Part shown: positions 32,808 through 42,465 of the stretch, one piece after another
Layout of the letters: the number at the start of each line of letters is the position of its first letter
How positions within the stretch are numbered: the first letter of the stretch is position 1
Assembly: GCA_947455195.1 (NCBI GenBank)
Contig: CANGMI010000001.1
Span: 682,001 to 746,000 of the forward strand
Length of the DNA: 64,000 bases
From: Pseudomonadota bacterium
Lineage (GTDB): Bacteria > Pseudomonadota > Gammaproteobacteria > Burkholderiales > SG8-39
Direction of reading: 5' to 3'
Program-made: the position numbers and the translations under genes
Notes under the pieces: model-generated
Databases searched by the model: none
What the model was told of the DNA's origin: nothing
Seen by the model: only the letters and a program-made list of their open reading frames with translations

Positions 32808-34034
32808 GTGCTTTCCTCTCCAGACCCTGTCGATCCGGCGGACGTTGCCACCACCGATGCGCGAGCCCGACGCGCTCTCATCACGCTGATTGCGCTGACG
32901 GTGCTCGTGCACGTTGTCTTCAATGGCTCGCGGATCACGATTTCGCTCTACGCAATTTCGCTCGGAGCAGCGCCCGCCACGGTCGGGGTGTTGCTGGGCC
33001 TGTTCGGCGCACTGCCGATGATCTTCTCGATTTCGGCAGGTCGCGTGATCGACCGGATCGGGGCTCGCACCCCCATGGTGGTGGGCTCGCTGATGGCCAG
33101 CATCGGCGCGCTGGCCGTACCGCTCGTTCCCAGACTGCCTACGCTCTACTTCGCCAGCACGATGATCGGCGCGGGCTTCATGCTCTTCCAGATCGCCCAG
33201 CAGAATGTGGCGGGCTACATCGGGCGAGCGGAGCACCGGGCCCTCAACTTCAGCCTGATCGCGCTCGGCTTCTCGGTCTCGAACCTCATCGGTCCGCTGC
33301 TCGCCGGCTCGCTCATCGATCATGTGGGGCCGGTGTACACCTTCGCGGCCATCGGTTGGCTGCCGCTCGTAACGGCAGCCTGTCTTGCCGCTGGCATCCC
33401 GGCACTGCCAGCCCTTCCAAAAGCGCGCGAGCGGGTTCAGCGCCACCTGTTCGAACTCTTCATGCACCGGGAACTGCGCTTCGTGTACCTGAGCACCGCG
33501 CTGGTTTCGATGGCCTGGGATCTCTACGTGTTCGTGATGCCCATCTACTGCTCACGAATCGGCCTCTCGGCCACGCGTATCGGTGTCGTGATCGGCACCT
33601 TCGCCTTCGCGACCTTTCTGGTCCGCACCGTCATCCCGATGCTGGTCCGACGGCTCAATGCCTGGCAGATGCTGCGCATGGCACTCGGGGTCAGCAGCGT
33701 CACCTACTTTCTGTTTCCGCTCACCGATCAGACCGCGCTGCTCATGGGCCTCTCCTTCGTGCTCGGTCTGGGCCTCGGCAGTGCGCAGCCCATGGTGATG
33801 TCACTGCTGCACGACACCACACCGGAGGGACGGGTCGGCGAAGCCGTCGGCCTGCGCTCGACCCTCATGAATACCAGCCAGACCGGGTTGCCGCTGCTGT
33901 TCGGCGTGCTGGGGTCTGCACTGGGCATGACCCCGGTCTTCTGGACGGTAGCTGCGCTGCAACTCGCAGGCAGCGAAATGATCAGGCGCCATCATCGGCG
34001 CGGACAGGCACGCAAGACATCAATCGATTCATGA
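32808..34034 (+). CDS. Major facilitator superfamily transporter
   Basis: Inner-membrane secondary transporter with about 12 hydrophobic helices. Seen are VHVVFNGSRITISLYAISLG in helix 1, GRVIDRIGARTPMVVGS (the MFS loop 2-3 motif), and LGLGLGSAQPMVMSLLHDTTPEGRVGEAVGLR in the second half (quoted in two parts: LGLGLGSAQPMVMSLL and DTTPEGRVGEAVGLR). The start is uncertain: a GTG at 32808 with a GGGGA box about ten bases before it is used here, while a TTG at 32760 would add 16 residues. A strong terminator follows. The substrate is not predictable. Confidence 0.85.
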   Translation: MLSSPDPVDPADVATTDARARRALITLIALTVLVHVVFNGSRITISLYAISLGAAPATVGVLLGLFGALPMIFSISAGRVIDRIGARTPMVVGSLMASIGALAVPLVPRLPTLYFASTMIGAGFMLFQIAQQNVAGYIGRAEHRALNFSLIALGFSVSNLIGPLLAGSLIDHVGPVYTFAAIGWLPLVTAACLAAGIPALPALPKARERVQRHLFELFMHRELRFVYLSTALVSMAWDLYVFVMPIYCSRIGLSATRIGVVIGTFAFATFLVRTVIPMLVRRLNAWQMLRMALGVSSVTYFLFPLTDQTALLMGLSFVLGLGLGSAQPMVMSLLHDTTPEGRVGEAVGLRSTLMNTSQTGLPLLFGVLGSALGMTPVFWTVAALQLAGSEMIRRHHRRGQARKTSIDS

Positions 34035-34054
34035 TGCGCATGCTGCGGGCATGA

Positions 34055-34087
34055 AAAAAGCCGGGGAGCCTGCCTCCCCGGCTTTTT
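34055..34087. terminator. Bidirectional intrinsic terminator
   Basis: GC stem GCCGGGGAG/CTCCCCGGC (34060-34068 with 34074-34082) around a five-base loop, flanked by an A-run on the left and a T-run on the right that extend the stem by five A-T pairs. It lies between the converging MFS and SWIB genes and can act in both directions. Confidence 0.93.
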
Positions 34088-34117
34088 CCTGTCGGTCCGG
34101 GACCGTGTGTCAGCGGC

Positions 34118-34498
34118 CTACTTGAGGTGTGCGCTGATCAGCTTGGTCATCTCGAACATGTCGACGACCTTCTTGCCGCCGAACACGGCCGCAAGCTTCG
34201 CATCGGCATTGATGCTGCGCTTGTTCTTGGCGTCCTGGAGCTTGTTCTTCTTGATGTACTCCCAGACCTTGCTGGTGACCTCGGTACGCGGCAGGGGCTT
34301 GGCACCGACGATGGCACCGAGTTCAGCCGAGGGGGTCAGCGGCTTCATGAACGCGGCGTTGGGCTTGCGCTTGACCGCTGCCTTCTTCGCAGGAGCCTTC
34401 TTGGCCGGAACTTTCTTGGCGGGCACTTTCTTCGCCACGACTTTCTTGGCAGGGGCTTTCTTCGCCGCTGCCTTCTTTGCTGCTTTCTTGGTTGCCAT
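34118..34498 (-). CDS. SWIB/MDM2-domain protein with histone H1-like tail
   Basis: A 126-residue basic protein. The first 45 residues are an alanine/lysine/proline repeat (variants of AKKVPAKK), like the tails of eukaryotic H1 and bacterial H1-like proteins, and should bind DNA. The rest is a SWIB domain with FMKPLTPSAELGAIVG, TEVTSKVWEYIKKNKLQD and FEMTKLISAHLK. Such fusions are known in Chlamydiae and many Betaproteobacteria, probably as nucleoid proteins. The start MATKKAAKK at 34498 is clear. A promoter candidate and an upstream hairpin are described separately. Confidence 0.92.
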   Translation of the reverse strand: MATKKAAKKAAAKKAPAKKVVAKKVPAKKVPAKKAPAKKAAVKRKPNAAFMKPLTPSAELGAIVGAKPLPRTEVTSKVWEYIKKNKLQDAKNKRSINADAKLAAVFGGKKVVDMFEMTKLISAHLK

Positions 34499-34566
34499 GT
34501 ACACGAATCTCCAATAGAGAACCGGATTTGCCGGGGACCTCACGCACCAACGCAAGGGGCCGCGAA

Positions 34567-34595
34567 AGAATGCCCCTGCGAAAAGTGTTTGTCAA
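34567..34595 (-). promoter_or_regulatory. Candidate promoter of the SWIB gene
   Basis: On the minus strand a perfect TTGACA (34595-34590) is followed after exactly 17 bases by CATTCT (34572-34567). The -10 is weak (three of six), but the -35 and spacing are good. The gene starts 69 bases downstream. Confidence 0.5.
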
Positions 34596-34603
34596 TTGCG
34601 CCT

Positions 34604-34632
34604 CAGAGGGAAATCGACCTCTTTTCCCTCTG
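34604..34632. repeat. Inverted repeat upstream of the SWIB promoter
   Basis: Perfect 10-bp arms, CAGAGGGAAA and TTTCCCTCTG, around a nine-base spacer. It sits directly upstream of the SWIB promoter candidate, so it could be a regulator-binding site. It lacks the layout of an intrinsic terminator for a known gene on either side. Confidence 0.6.
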
Positions 34633-34766
34633 AAAAGGGGTGATCGCATGAGCACCTCGGCGCGCGTTCTGTCATGACCCCGTGCAGGGCATGACCCGAC
34701 AAGGCAGCGCCCCGGCGCGTGCGCGCTAGAATCAGGCCCACTGACCTGCCGCCAATGGACTGCCCC

Positions 34767-35405
34767 ATGACCCTGCCTCTGGCCGACCTTCGGCGCGAAT
34801 ACACCCATGCCAGCCTGGATGCTGTCGATGTGGCCGCCGATCCGATCGAGCAATTTTCGGTCTGGATGACGCAGGCGCTGGCAGCAGGCGTGGCAGAGCC
34901 CACCGCCATGTCGCTGGCGACCGTCGACGCGCTGGGTCGCCCGTCATCGCGCATCGTCCTGCTCAAGGGCTTTGATGCGAGCGGCTTCGTGTTCTACACG
35001 AACTACGAGAGCGCCAAGGGGCGCGAACTGGCCGTGCATCCGCAGGCAGCCGCCCTCTTCTTCTGGGTTGAACTGGAGCGGCAGGTGCGCATCGAAGGGC
35101 CCGTCGAGAAAGTGAGCGCCGATCTGTCCGACGCCTACTTTGCGAGTCGCCCGCTGGGCAGTCGCATCGGCGCGATCGCGTCACCCCAGAGCGAAGTGGT
35201 CAGCGATCGGCGGGTCCTCGAATCGCGCTACGCCGAAGCGGCAAAAACCCACGGCGCAGCGCCGGTACGCCCTCCCCACTGGGGCGGGTACCGGCTGTGC
35301 CCCGAGCGACTCGAGTTCTGGCAAGGGCGTCCCAATCGCCTGCACGACCGCATCGCGTATCGCCGCAGTGGCACGATCTGGATCACTGAACGACTCGCGC
35401 CATGA
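34767..35405 (+). CDS. pdxH: PdxH, pyridoxamine/pyridoxine 5'-phosphate oxidase
   Basis: FMN enzyme of vitamin B6 metabolism forming pyridoxal 5'-phosphate. The start [12 protein letters not shown] at 34767 gives 212 residues, close to the E. coli 218; another ATG lies at 34755. Family segments are [34 protein letters not shown], and the C-terminal signature [20 protein letters not shown] with the terminal [10 protein letters not shown] and ERLAP ending. It overlaps the next gene by four bases (ATGA). Confidence 0.97.
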   Translation: MTLPLADLRREYTHASLDAVDVAADPIEQFSVWMTQALAAGVAEPTAMSLATVDALGRPSSRIVLLKGFDASGFVFYTNYESAKGRELAVHPQAAALFFWVELERQVRIEGPVEKVSADLSDAYFASRPLGSRIGAIASPQSEVVSDRRVLESRYAEAAKTHGAAPVRPPHWGGYRLCPERLEFWQGRPNRLHDRIAYRRSGTIWITERLAP

Positions 35406-35815
35406 CGCGCCGTCATCGCCTGTGCATTGTTGCGGGCGCGATGGCGCTCTTTCTGGGGATCGTGGCGGGTGCCTTCGGCAGCCATGCGCTGGCGCGACAC
35501 CTGACCCCGGCCATGCTGGTCGTGTTTCATACCGGTGTCGAGTACCAGCTCGTGCACGGGCTCGGGCTGATACTGATCGGCATCGCGAGCGAAATGTCGT
35601 CGGGCAAACATCCGCCCGGTGAACGCGCGCCAGGCGCGCGCCTCCTCGTTGCAGCCGCCACCTGCATGGGCGTCGGCATCCTGCTCTTCTGCGGGTCGCT
35701 CTATCTGCTCGCCCTGGGTGCACCACGCGCTCTCGGCATGCTGGCGCCCGCAGGGGGCACCGCCTTCCTCGTGGCGTGGGTACTCTTCGCGATCGGGATC
35801 TGGCGGTCACGCTGA
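35402..35815 (+). CDS. DUF423 family membrane protein (YgdD-like)
   Basis: A 137-residue protein with four membrane segments. Typical features of DUF423 are the early [19 protein letters not shown] motif, [37 protein letters not shown] and the final [19 protein letters not shown]. Function is unknown. It overlaps pdxH by four bases and is therefore likely to be cotranslated with it. It converges with an ankyrin-repeat gene. Confidence 0.92.
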   Translation: MTRRHRLCIVAGAMALFLGIVAGAFGSHALARHLTPAMLVVFHTGVEYQLVHGLGLILIGIASEMSSGKHPPGERAPGARLLVAAATCMGVGILLFCGSLYLLALGAPRALGMLAPAGGTAFLVAWVLFAIGIWRSR

Positions 35816-35840
35816 CCGCGCTGCGACAGACCGAGGGGTT

Positions 35841-36566
35841 TCAGCGCGCAGCGCCGAGCATCTTCACGACCTCGTCTTCCTCGCGCTCACGTGCCATGTC
35901 GGCTGGGGTCTGACCGGCCCGATTGCGCACGGTTCGACTCGCCTTGCGCGCAAGGAGCAATCGGACCGTGTCGGGGTGTCCCCCTGCCGCAGCCAGATGC
36001 AGGGCCGTGTTGCCCTGGGCATCGACCGCATCGATGAGCGCGCCCAGGTCAAGGAGTCGCCGGACCGCTGCCGTGGAACCCGCACCAGCCGCCCAGAAGA
36101 GCGGGCTCTCGCCGTCGTTGTTGCGGCGTGTGGTCCACCCGCCAGCGGCCACCAGGGCATCGATGACGGCCACGTTGCCCCCCAGCGCGGCCCCATGCAT
36201 GGGCGTTGTCCCGTCGGGGGCACGGGCGTTCACATCGGCACGGCGGGCGATCAGCGTGCGCACGAGCTCGGCTTCGCCCGACTCGGCCGCGTAGTAGAGC
36301 GGTGTATAGCCACGCGCATCCGGGCGATCGGGCGGCGCACCCGCCGCGAGCAGCAGACGCGCCGAATCGAGCAGCCCACGCTCGGCCGCCCTGTGCAGGA
36401 GCGATCGGCCTTCGCCATCGAGTGCTCCCGGATCAGCCCCCCCGGCCAGCGCGGCGCGCAATCGCACCAGATCATCGAGAAACCCTTCGGCACCAGACGC
36501 ATCGGGTGCCGTCTGACCCAGTGCAGCCAGCGGCAGGGCCAGGATGACACACCGGAGGAGCGCCAT
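35841..36566 (-). CDS. Exported ankyrin-repeat protein
   Basis: A 241-residue protein made of a signal peptide (MALLRCVILALPLAALGQTA) and about six ankyrin repeats from residue 40 to the end, each with the usual TPLHxAAxxG-type helix (for example GNTALHLAAAGGH). The start at 36566 is chosen because it places the signal peptide at the N-terminus; earlier starts at 36692 and 36674 are open and a TAATAT lies just upstream of 36692. Such proteins usually mediate protein binding in the periplasm; the partner is unknown. It diverges from the porin gene. Confidence 0.85.
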   Translation of the reverse strand: MALLRCVILALPLAALGQTAPDASGAEGFLDDLVRLRAALAGGADPGALDGEGRSLLHRAAERGLLDSARLLLAAGAPPDRPDARGYTPLYYAAESGEAELVRTLIARRADVNARAPDGTTPMHGAALGGNVAVIDALVAAGGWTTRRNNDGESPLFWAAGAGSTAAVRRLLDLGALIDAVDAQGNTALHLAAAGGHPDTVRLLLARKASRTVRNRAGQTPADMAREREEDEVVKMLGAAR

Positions 36567-36761
36567 GACAGCCGTGAGGGTCTTCGCGATCGCAAGGCGC
36601 TCGACAGGGCGCCACGCAGCGGTCACACGCCGTGCGCTCGCGGCACGGCCGACCGCTGGCAGAACACCGGACATCAACGATTTGCTTCGCATGCGGTGGA
36701 TATTACACAGACATGCTGGCACCATCGCGCGCACCTGCGGTTCCAACCACCATGGCCCATC

Positions 36762-38264
36762 ATGCGACCGACCTGCCCGAAGTGTCCCGATGCCCCGCAC
36801 GGTCTGCTACCCACCGGCAGGACACGCGAGACGACACCCGAAGCGCGCTCGAGCAGTGCAGCGACGGGACTCGTTGCGCTGATCCTGCAACTGGCGTTGC
36901 TGAGCCTGCTCGCCGGCGCAGTCCCGGCCCTCGCCGATACCGGCCAGGCAGGGAACCCGAGCGTCGCAGACAACCGGACGGTGGCAGCCGCCGCCAGCGC
37001 GTCGCCTGGCGAGCGTGCGGTCGAGGACACGCAGGTGCGTATGCAAAGCACCTACATCTTTCAGCGCAAGCCCGGCTTCACGAGCCCGTACAGCGCGGGC
37101 AACAGCCTGCGTGCCGCCGCCGAACGCAGCTACACCAGCACGACCACGGGTTACTTCGGGCTGCGTCCGTGGCAGGGCGGCGAGGTCTACGCCAACATCG
37201 AGGCCACCCAGGGCGTGCCGGCCTCGGGGCTCGTGGGGCTGGGTGGCTTCGGCAACGGCGAGGCCACCCGGGCCGCCAGTTCCAACCCCAAGATCTACCG
37301 GCAACGGTTGTTCATGCGCCAGACGATCGGTCTGGGCAACGGCAGCGAGACCCTCGAATCGGACGCCAACCAGATGGCCTCCATCGTCGATCGCGATCGG
37401 GTCGTGATCACGGCCGGCAACTTCTCGCTGCTCGATGTCCTGGACGACAACGCCTACGCCAAGGATCCACGGCTGCAGTTCTTCAACTGGTCGAACATGA
37501 CCTACGCGGCGTACGACTACGCAGCCGATGCGCGCGGCTTTGGCTGGGGAGCGAGCACGGAGTGGTACACGGGGGACTGGATCGTGCGGTGGGCGCGCAT
37601 GACCGCGCCGCGCGATCCCAACGGCCTGGCAATCGACTACGACATCACTCGCCACTACGGCGACCAGATCGAGATCGACCGCGGTCACACGCTGGGCGAA
37701 CTCCCGGGTCGGGTGCGTCTGCTCGCCTACCGCAATCGAGCGCGCCTGGCGACCTTTCGAGACGCGCGCGCCTGGGGCAACGCGCACCCGGGCCAGCAGC
37801 CGGCCCTGCTCGGCGCCCGCACGGGCGACCACATCAAGACCGGTATCGGCATCAACCTCGAGCAGGCCGTATCGGCATCGACCGGGGTGTTCCTGCGTGC
37901 CATGAGCAGCGACGGACGCACCGAGACCATGGCTTTCACCGAAGCCGATCGCTCGATCGCAGCCGGGCTGTCGGTGCGGGGCACCGCCTGGCGGCGTGCC
38001 GAAGATACGGTGGGTCTCGCCCTGATGCAGAACCGGCTCTCGGCCGATCGGCGCGACTACCTCGCGGCAGGCAACCTCTCGTTCTTCATCGGCGACGGGG
38101 GCTTGCGCTACCGGCCCGAGTCGATCTTCGAGACCTACTACAGTCTTGCACTGAACCGTCATCTTGCTCTCACGCTTGACTACCAGCACATTGCCAACCC
38201 GGCCTACAACGCCGAACGCGGCCCTGCACGGTTCTTCGGTTTCCGCGCGCACCTGGAGTTCTAG
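36762..38264 (+). CDS. OprB-like carbohydrate-selective porin
   Basis: A predicted 500-residue outer-membrane beta barrel related to carbohydrate-selective porins. The first methionine in reach gives a 36-residue polar lead with a CPKCP motif before the hydrophobic signal core (GLVALILQLALLSLLAGAV, ending ALADTG), which is longer than usual, so the start is uncertain. After it come FGLRPWQGGEVYANIEATQG, and the aromatic-rich C-terminus FFGFRAHLEF, ending in phenylalanine as outer-membrane proteins do. It is the first gene of a long plus-strand block of transport and catabolic genes. Confidence 0.82.
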   Translation: MRPTCPKCPDAPHGLLPTGRTRETTPEARSSSAATGLVALILQLALLSLLAGAVPALADTGQAGNPSVADNRTVAAAASASPGERAVEDTQVRMQSTYIFQRKPGFTSPYSAGNSLRAAAERSYTSTTTGYFGLRPWQGGEVYANIEATQGVPASGLVGLGGFGNGEATRAASSNPKIYRQRLFMRQTIGLGNGSETLESDANQMASIVDRDRVVITAGNFSLLDVLDDNAYAKDPRLQFFNWSNMTYAAYDYAADARGFGWGASTEWYTGDWIVRWARMTAPRDPNGLAIDYDITRHYGDQIEIDRGHTLGELPGRVRLLAYRNRARLATFRDARAWGNAHPGQQPALLGARTGDHIKTGIGINLEQAVSASTGVFLRAMSSDGRTETMAFTEADRSIAAGLSVRGTAWRRAEDTVGLALMQNRLSADRRDYLAAGNLSFFIGDGGLRYRPESIFETYYSLALNRHLALTLDYQHIANPAYNAERGPARFFGFRAHLEF

Positions 38265-38379
38265 CCGCGAACAGGGCTGGCCTCCCTGACCGCAGGACTT
38301 GCCACGCTCTGGTGCGACAGGCAGAGCCCGAATCTGCTAGCCTCAGGCGCAACCTCAAGGACGAAAAGCAAGGAGACTC

Positions 38380-39396
38380 ATGGCGACCCCACGCTGGCGC
38401 AGTACCGTACAAGGCCTGTCCGCCTCTGCCCTGGCGACCCTGGCTGCGCTGCTCGGCCTCACGACCCACGGCGCCGCCGCAGCAGCGCCGGCCGATACTT
38501 TCCCCTCGCGATCCATCCGCCTCGTGGTGCCGTTCCCCCCGGCAGGTGCCACCGACATCCTCGCACGTGCTGTCGCCAATGACCTGCAGAAGACCTGGGG
38601 GCAGAGCGTGGTGGTCGAGAACCGACCCGGTGCCGGCGGCAATCTGGGTGCCGACCAGGTGGCGAAGGCAAACCCTGACGGCTACACGCTGGTCATGGGC
38701 ACCGTGGGCACGCACGGCATCAACGTATCGCTCTACGCGCGCATGCCCTACGACGCGATACGCGACTTCGCACCGGTCACGCTCGTGGCAGCGGTGCCCA
38801 ACCTGCTTGTGGTGCATCCCTCGGTGCCGGTCACGAGTGTTCGAGAACTGATCGATCTGGCCCGGGCCCAGCCGGGCATCCTCAACTACGCATCCAGCGG
38901 CAACGGCACCTCCATTCACCTGTCAGGCGAACTGTTCAAGTCGATGGCCAACGTGCAGATCACGCACGTGCCTTTCAACGGCAGCGGACCTGCCATCGGT
39001 GCGCTCGTTGCAGGTCAGGTGCAGGCCATGTTCGACAACATGCCCTCGGCCCTGCCCCAGGCGAAGTCGGGGCGACTGCGCCCACTGGCCGTTACAAGTG
39101 CCCACCGCTCACCTGCCTTGCCCGAGATCCCGACCATCGCCGAAGCCGGACTGCCCGGGTACGACGCCAGTTCCTGGTTTGGCGTCCTTGCGCCGGCAGG
39201 AACACCCCGCGATATCATCGCAAAACTCAACGCAGCCATCGTGCGCGGGCTGCAATCGTCCGAAACACGCGACCGGCTCTCCGGTCAGGGCGCCGAACCC
39301 GTGGGCGACTCGCCCGAGCATTTCGCCGAATTCATCCGCAGTGAAATCGGCAAATGGGCCCTGGTGGTGAAGGCCGCAGGCGCACGGGTGGACTAG
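38380..39396 (+). CDS. Bug/TctC-family periplasmic solute-binding receptor
   Basis: A second Bug receptor, 338 residues. The signal peptide ends near HGAAAAAPADTFPSR. The mature protein has PFPPAGATDILARAVAND, VVENRPGAGGNLGADQVAKA, the family lysine/proline region NPDGYTLVMG, and HVPFNGSGPAIGALVAGQV. An AAGGAG box lies about 11 bases before the ATG. It precedes a TRAP transporter but belongs to a different receptor family and cannot serve that permease; tctAB genes are not nearby. The ligand is probably a carboxylate. Confidence 0.92.
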   Translation: MATPRWRSTVQGLSASALATLAALLGLTTHGAAAAAPADTFPSRSIRLVVPFPPAGATDILARAVANDLQKTWGQSVVVENRPGAGGNLGADQVAKANPDGYTLVMGTVGTHGINVSLYARMPYDAIRDFAPVTLVAAVPNLLVVHPSVPVTSVRELIDLARAQPGILNYASSGNGTSIHLSGELFKSMANVQITHVPFNGSGPAIGALVAGQVQAMFDNMPSALPQAKSGRLRPLAVTSAHRSPALPEIPTIAEAGLPGYDASSWFGVLAPAGTPRDIIAKLNAAIVRGLQSSETRDRLSGQGAEPVGDSPEHFAEFIRSEIGKWALVVKAAGARVD

Positions 39397-40485
<1,089 letters not shown>

Positions 40486-40497
40486 CCGCAGACATTC

Positions 40498-41052
40498 ATG
40501 GAACACCAGCAGGAAGACGGGCTGATCGGACGACTCGAGGCGGCTTACGGGCGCGTGCTCGACGGATTGGCGCTCATCGGTTGCCTGCTGCTGTTCCTGA
40601 TGATGATCGCCATCTGCCTCGACGTGCTGCTGCGAAACGTCGAGCTCATCGCCGGTCTGCACGGGGTGCCGGCCAGCAACGACCTGACCGAATACGCGCT
40701 TTACCTGATGACGCTGTGCGTTGCCCCCTGGCTGCTGCGCCAGGGCAAGCACATTCGGGTCGACATCGTCCTGCGCGCCATCCCGAAACCGATCGCCTGG
40801 CGCTGCGAGCTCGTGGCCGATGCACTCGCCCTGCTGTGCTGTCTCATCATGGCCTGGTACAGCTGGCAGGCCACGGCCGCGAGCATCCGGGCCGGCGCCC
40901 TCACCATCAAGACCCTGGTGACCCCGGAGTGGTGGTCGCTCATTCCGCTGCCGACAGCCTTCGTGCTGCTGGCCATTGAAGTGGTTTTCCGGATGCACCG
41001 TCTTGCCATCGGGCCGCGCGGACCGCGTGATGATGCCGTGTCGAGTGCGTGA
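40498..41052 (+). CDS. dctQ: TRAP transporter small membrane subunit
   Basis: A 184-residue protein with four membrane segments, the usual size of DctQ. The segments include LALIGCLLLFLMMIAICLDVL, LTEYALYLMTLCVAPWLLR (with the family's GKHIRVDI following), LVADALALLCCLIMAWYSW and IPLPTAFVLLAIEVVFR. It starts 12 bases after dctP and ends 18 bases before dctM. Confidence 0.93.
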   Translation: MEHQQEDGLIGRLEAAYGRVLDGLALIGCLLLFLMMIAICLDVLLRNVELIAGLHGVPASNDLTEYALYLMTLCVAPWLLRQGKHIRVDIVLRAIPKPIAWRCELVADALALLCCLIMAWYSWQATAASIRAGALTIKTLVTPEWWSLIPLPTAFVLLAIEVVFRMHRLAIGPRGPRDDAVSSA

Positions 41053-41070
41053 GATGACGAGGTTGCTTGC

Positions 41071-42387
41071 ATGATGAGCTGGGAGGCTGCGGCCTGGTTG
41101 TTGCTGGGCGGATCGACCGTGCTGCTCTTTCTGGGGCTGCCGGTGGCGTTCTCGTTTCTCGTCATCAACATCGTCGGGGGCTGGCTCTTCCTCGGCGGCG
41201 AGGCGGGCCTGGCGCAACTGGCGCGCAACTGCGTCGTGTCGGTCACCAGTTTTTCGCTCACGCCCATTCCGCTCTTCATCCTGATGGGTGAAGTACTGTT
41301 TCATACCGGCCTTGCCGTGAAGGTCATCGACGGCATCGAACGACTCATCCGGCAGGTCCCGGGGCGCCTCGCCGTCGTGGCCGTGGTGGCCGGTACGGTC
41401 TTCTCGGCCATCAGCGGCTCGACCATCGCCACCACGGCCATGCTGGGCAGCCTGATGGTGCCGGTGATGCTCGCCCGCGGCTATCACCCGACCATGGCCA
41501 CCGGCCCGATCATGGCGATCGGTGCGGTCGACATGCTCATACCGCCCTCGGCGCTCACCGTCCTCCTCGGCAGCCTGTCGGGCATTTCGATCTCGAAGCT
41601 CCTCATCGGCGGCATCGTGCCCGGGCTCATCCTGTCGGTACTCTTCATCGGCTACATCATCACCCGGGTGAAGATGTCGCCCGAACTTGCTCCCAACAGC
41701 GAATTCGAGGAGTACGAGGGCTGGGAGAAGCTGCGCCCCCTGTTCCAGTACGTGCTGCCCCTGGTGTCGATCTTCGTGATCGTGGTCGGTGCGATGATTG
41801 CCGGGTGGGCAACACCAACCGAGTCGGCTGCCATCGGCGCCTTCGCAACCGTGCTGCTTGCCATGCTCTACCGTGCGCTGTCCCTCGAAAAGCTCGTCGC
41901 CTCCCTCAAGGGCACCGTGGCGGTCTCGGGCATGATTCTCTTCATCATCGTGGGTGCCACGACCTTCGCGCAGATTCTCTCGTTCTCGGGCGCGAGCAAC
42001 GGGCTGGTGCAACTCATCACCGGTCAGGGTCTGCCGCCCAGGGTGATCATCATGGGAATGATGCTGCTCCTCATCTTCCTCGGCATCTTCGTCGACCAGG
42101 TGAGCATGATGCTCATCACGCTGCCGATCTTCATGCCGATCGTGCAATCGCTCGGCGTCGACCCGATCTGGTTCGGCGTGATGTTCCTCATCTGCATGCA
42201 ACTGGGGCTGCTGCTGCCCCCGCACGGGATGCTGCTGATGACCATGAAGGGCGTTGCGCCCTCCCAGGTGACGATGCTGCACATCTTCAAGGCAGTAACG
42301 CCCTATGTCGTGATCAGCATTATCATGCTCGCAGCCGTGTTCCTGTGGCCGCCGGTAGCCACCTGGCTACCCGGCTGGCTCGGCTGA
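41071..42387 (+). CDS. dctM: TRAP transporter large permease subunit
   Basis: The 438-residue transport-forming subunit, with about 12 membrane segments. Hallmarks are the ATTAMLGSLMVPVM-type motif after ISGSTIATTAML, the repeat near TPTESAAIGAFATVLLAM, and QLGLLLPPHGMLL near the C-terminus. It completes the DctPQM system. The next gene, an oxidoreductase alpha chain, starts 78 bases further on the same strand, so the uptake and catabolic genes look like one unit. Confidence 0.95.
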   Translation: MMSWEAAAWLLLGGSTVLLFLGLPVAFSFLVINIVGGWLFLGGEAGLAQLARNCVVSVTSFSLTPIPLFILMGEVLFHTGLAVKVIDGIERLIRQVPGRLAVVAVVAGTVFSAISGSTIATTAMLGSLMVPVMLARGYHPTMATGPIMAIGAVDMLIPPSALTVLLGSLSGISISKLLIGGIVPGLILSVLFIGYIITRVKMSPELAPNSEFEEYEGWEKLRPLFQYVLPLVSIFVIVVGAMIAGWATPTESAAIGAFATVLLAMLYRALSLEKLVASLKGTVAVSGMILFIIVGATTFAQILSFSGASNGLVQLITGQGLPPRVIIMGMMLLLIFLGIFVDQVSMMLITLPIFMPIVQSLGVDPIWFGVMFLICMQLGLLLPPHGMLLMTMKGVAPSQVTMLHIFKAVTPYVVISIIMLAAVFLWPPVATWLPGWLG

Positions 42388-42465
42388 ATGATCCTGCCCC
42401 GCGTACCGACGGGGTTTGCGGCAGGCTGCCGGCCCACCGGGCCTGTCTACTGATGAAGGCTTGCC

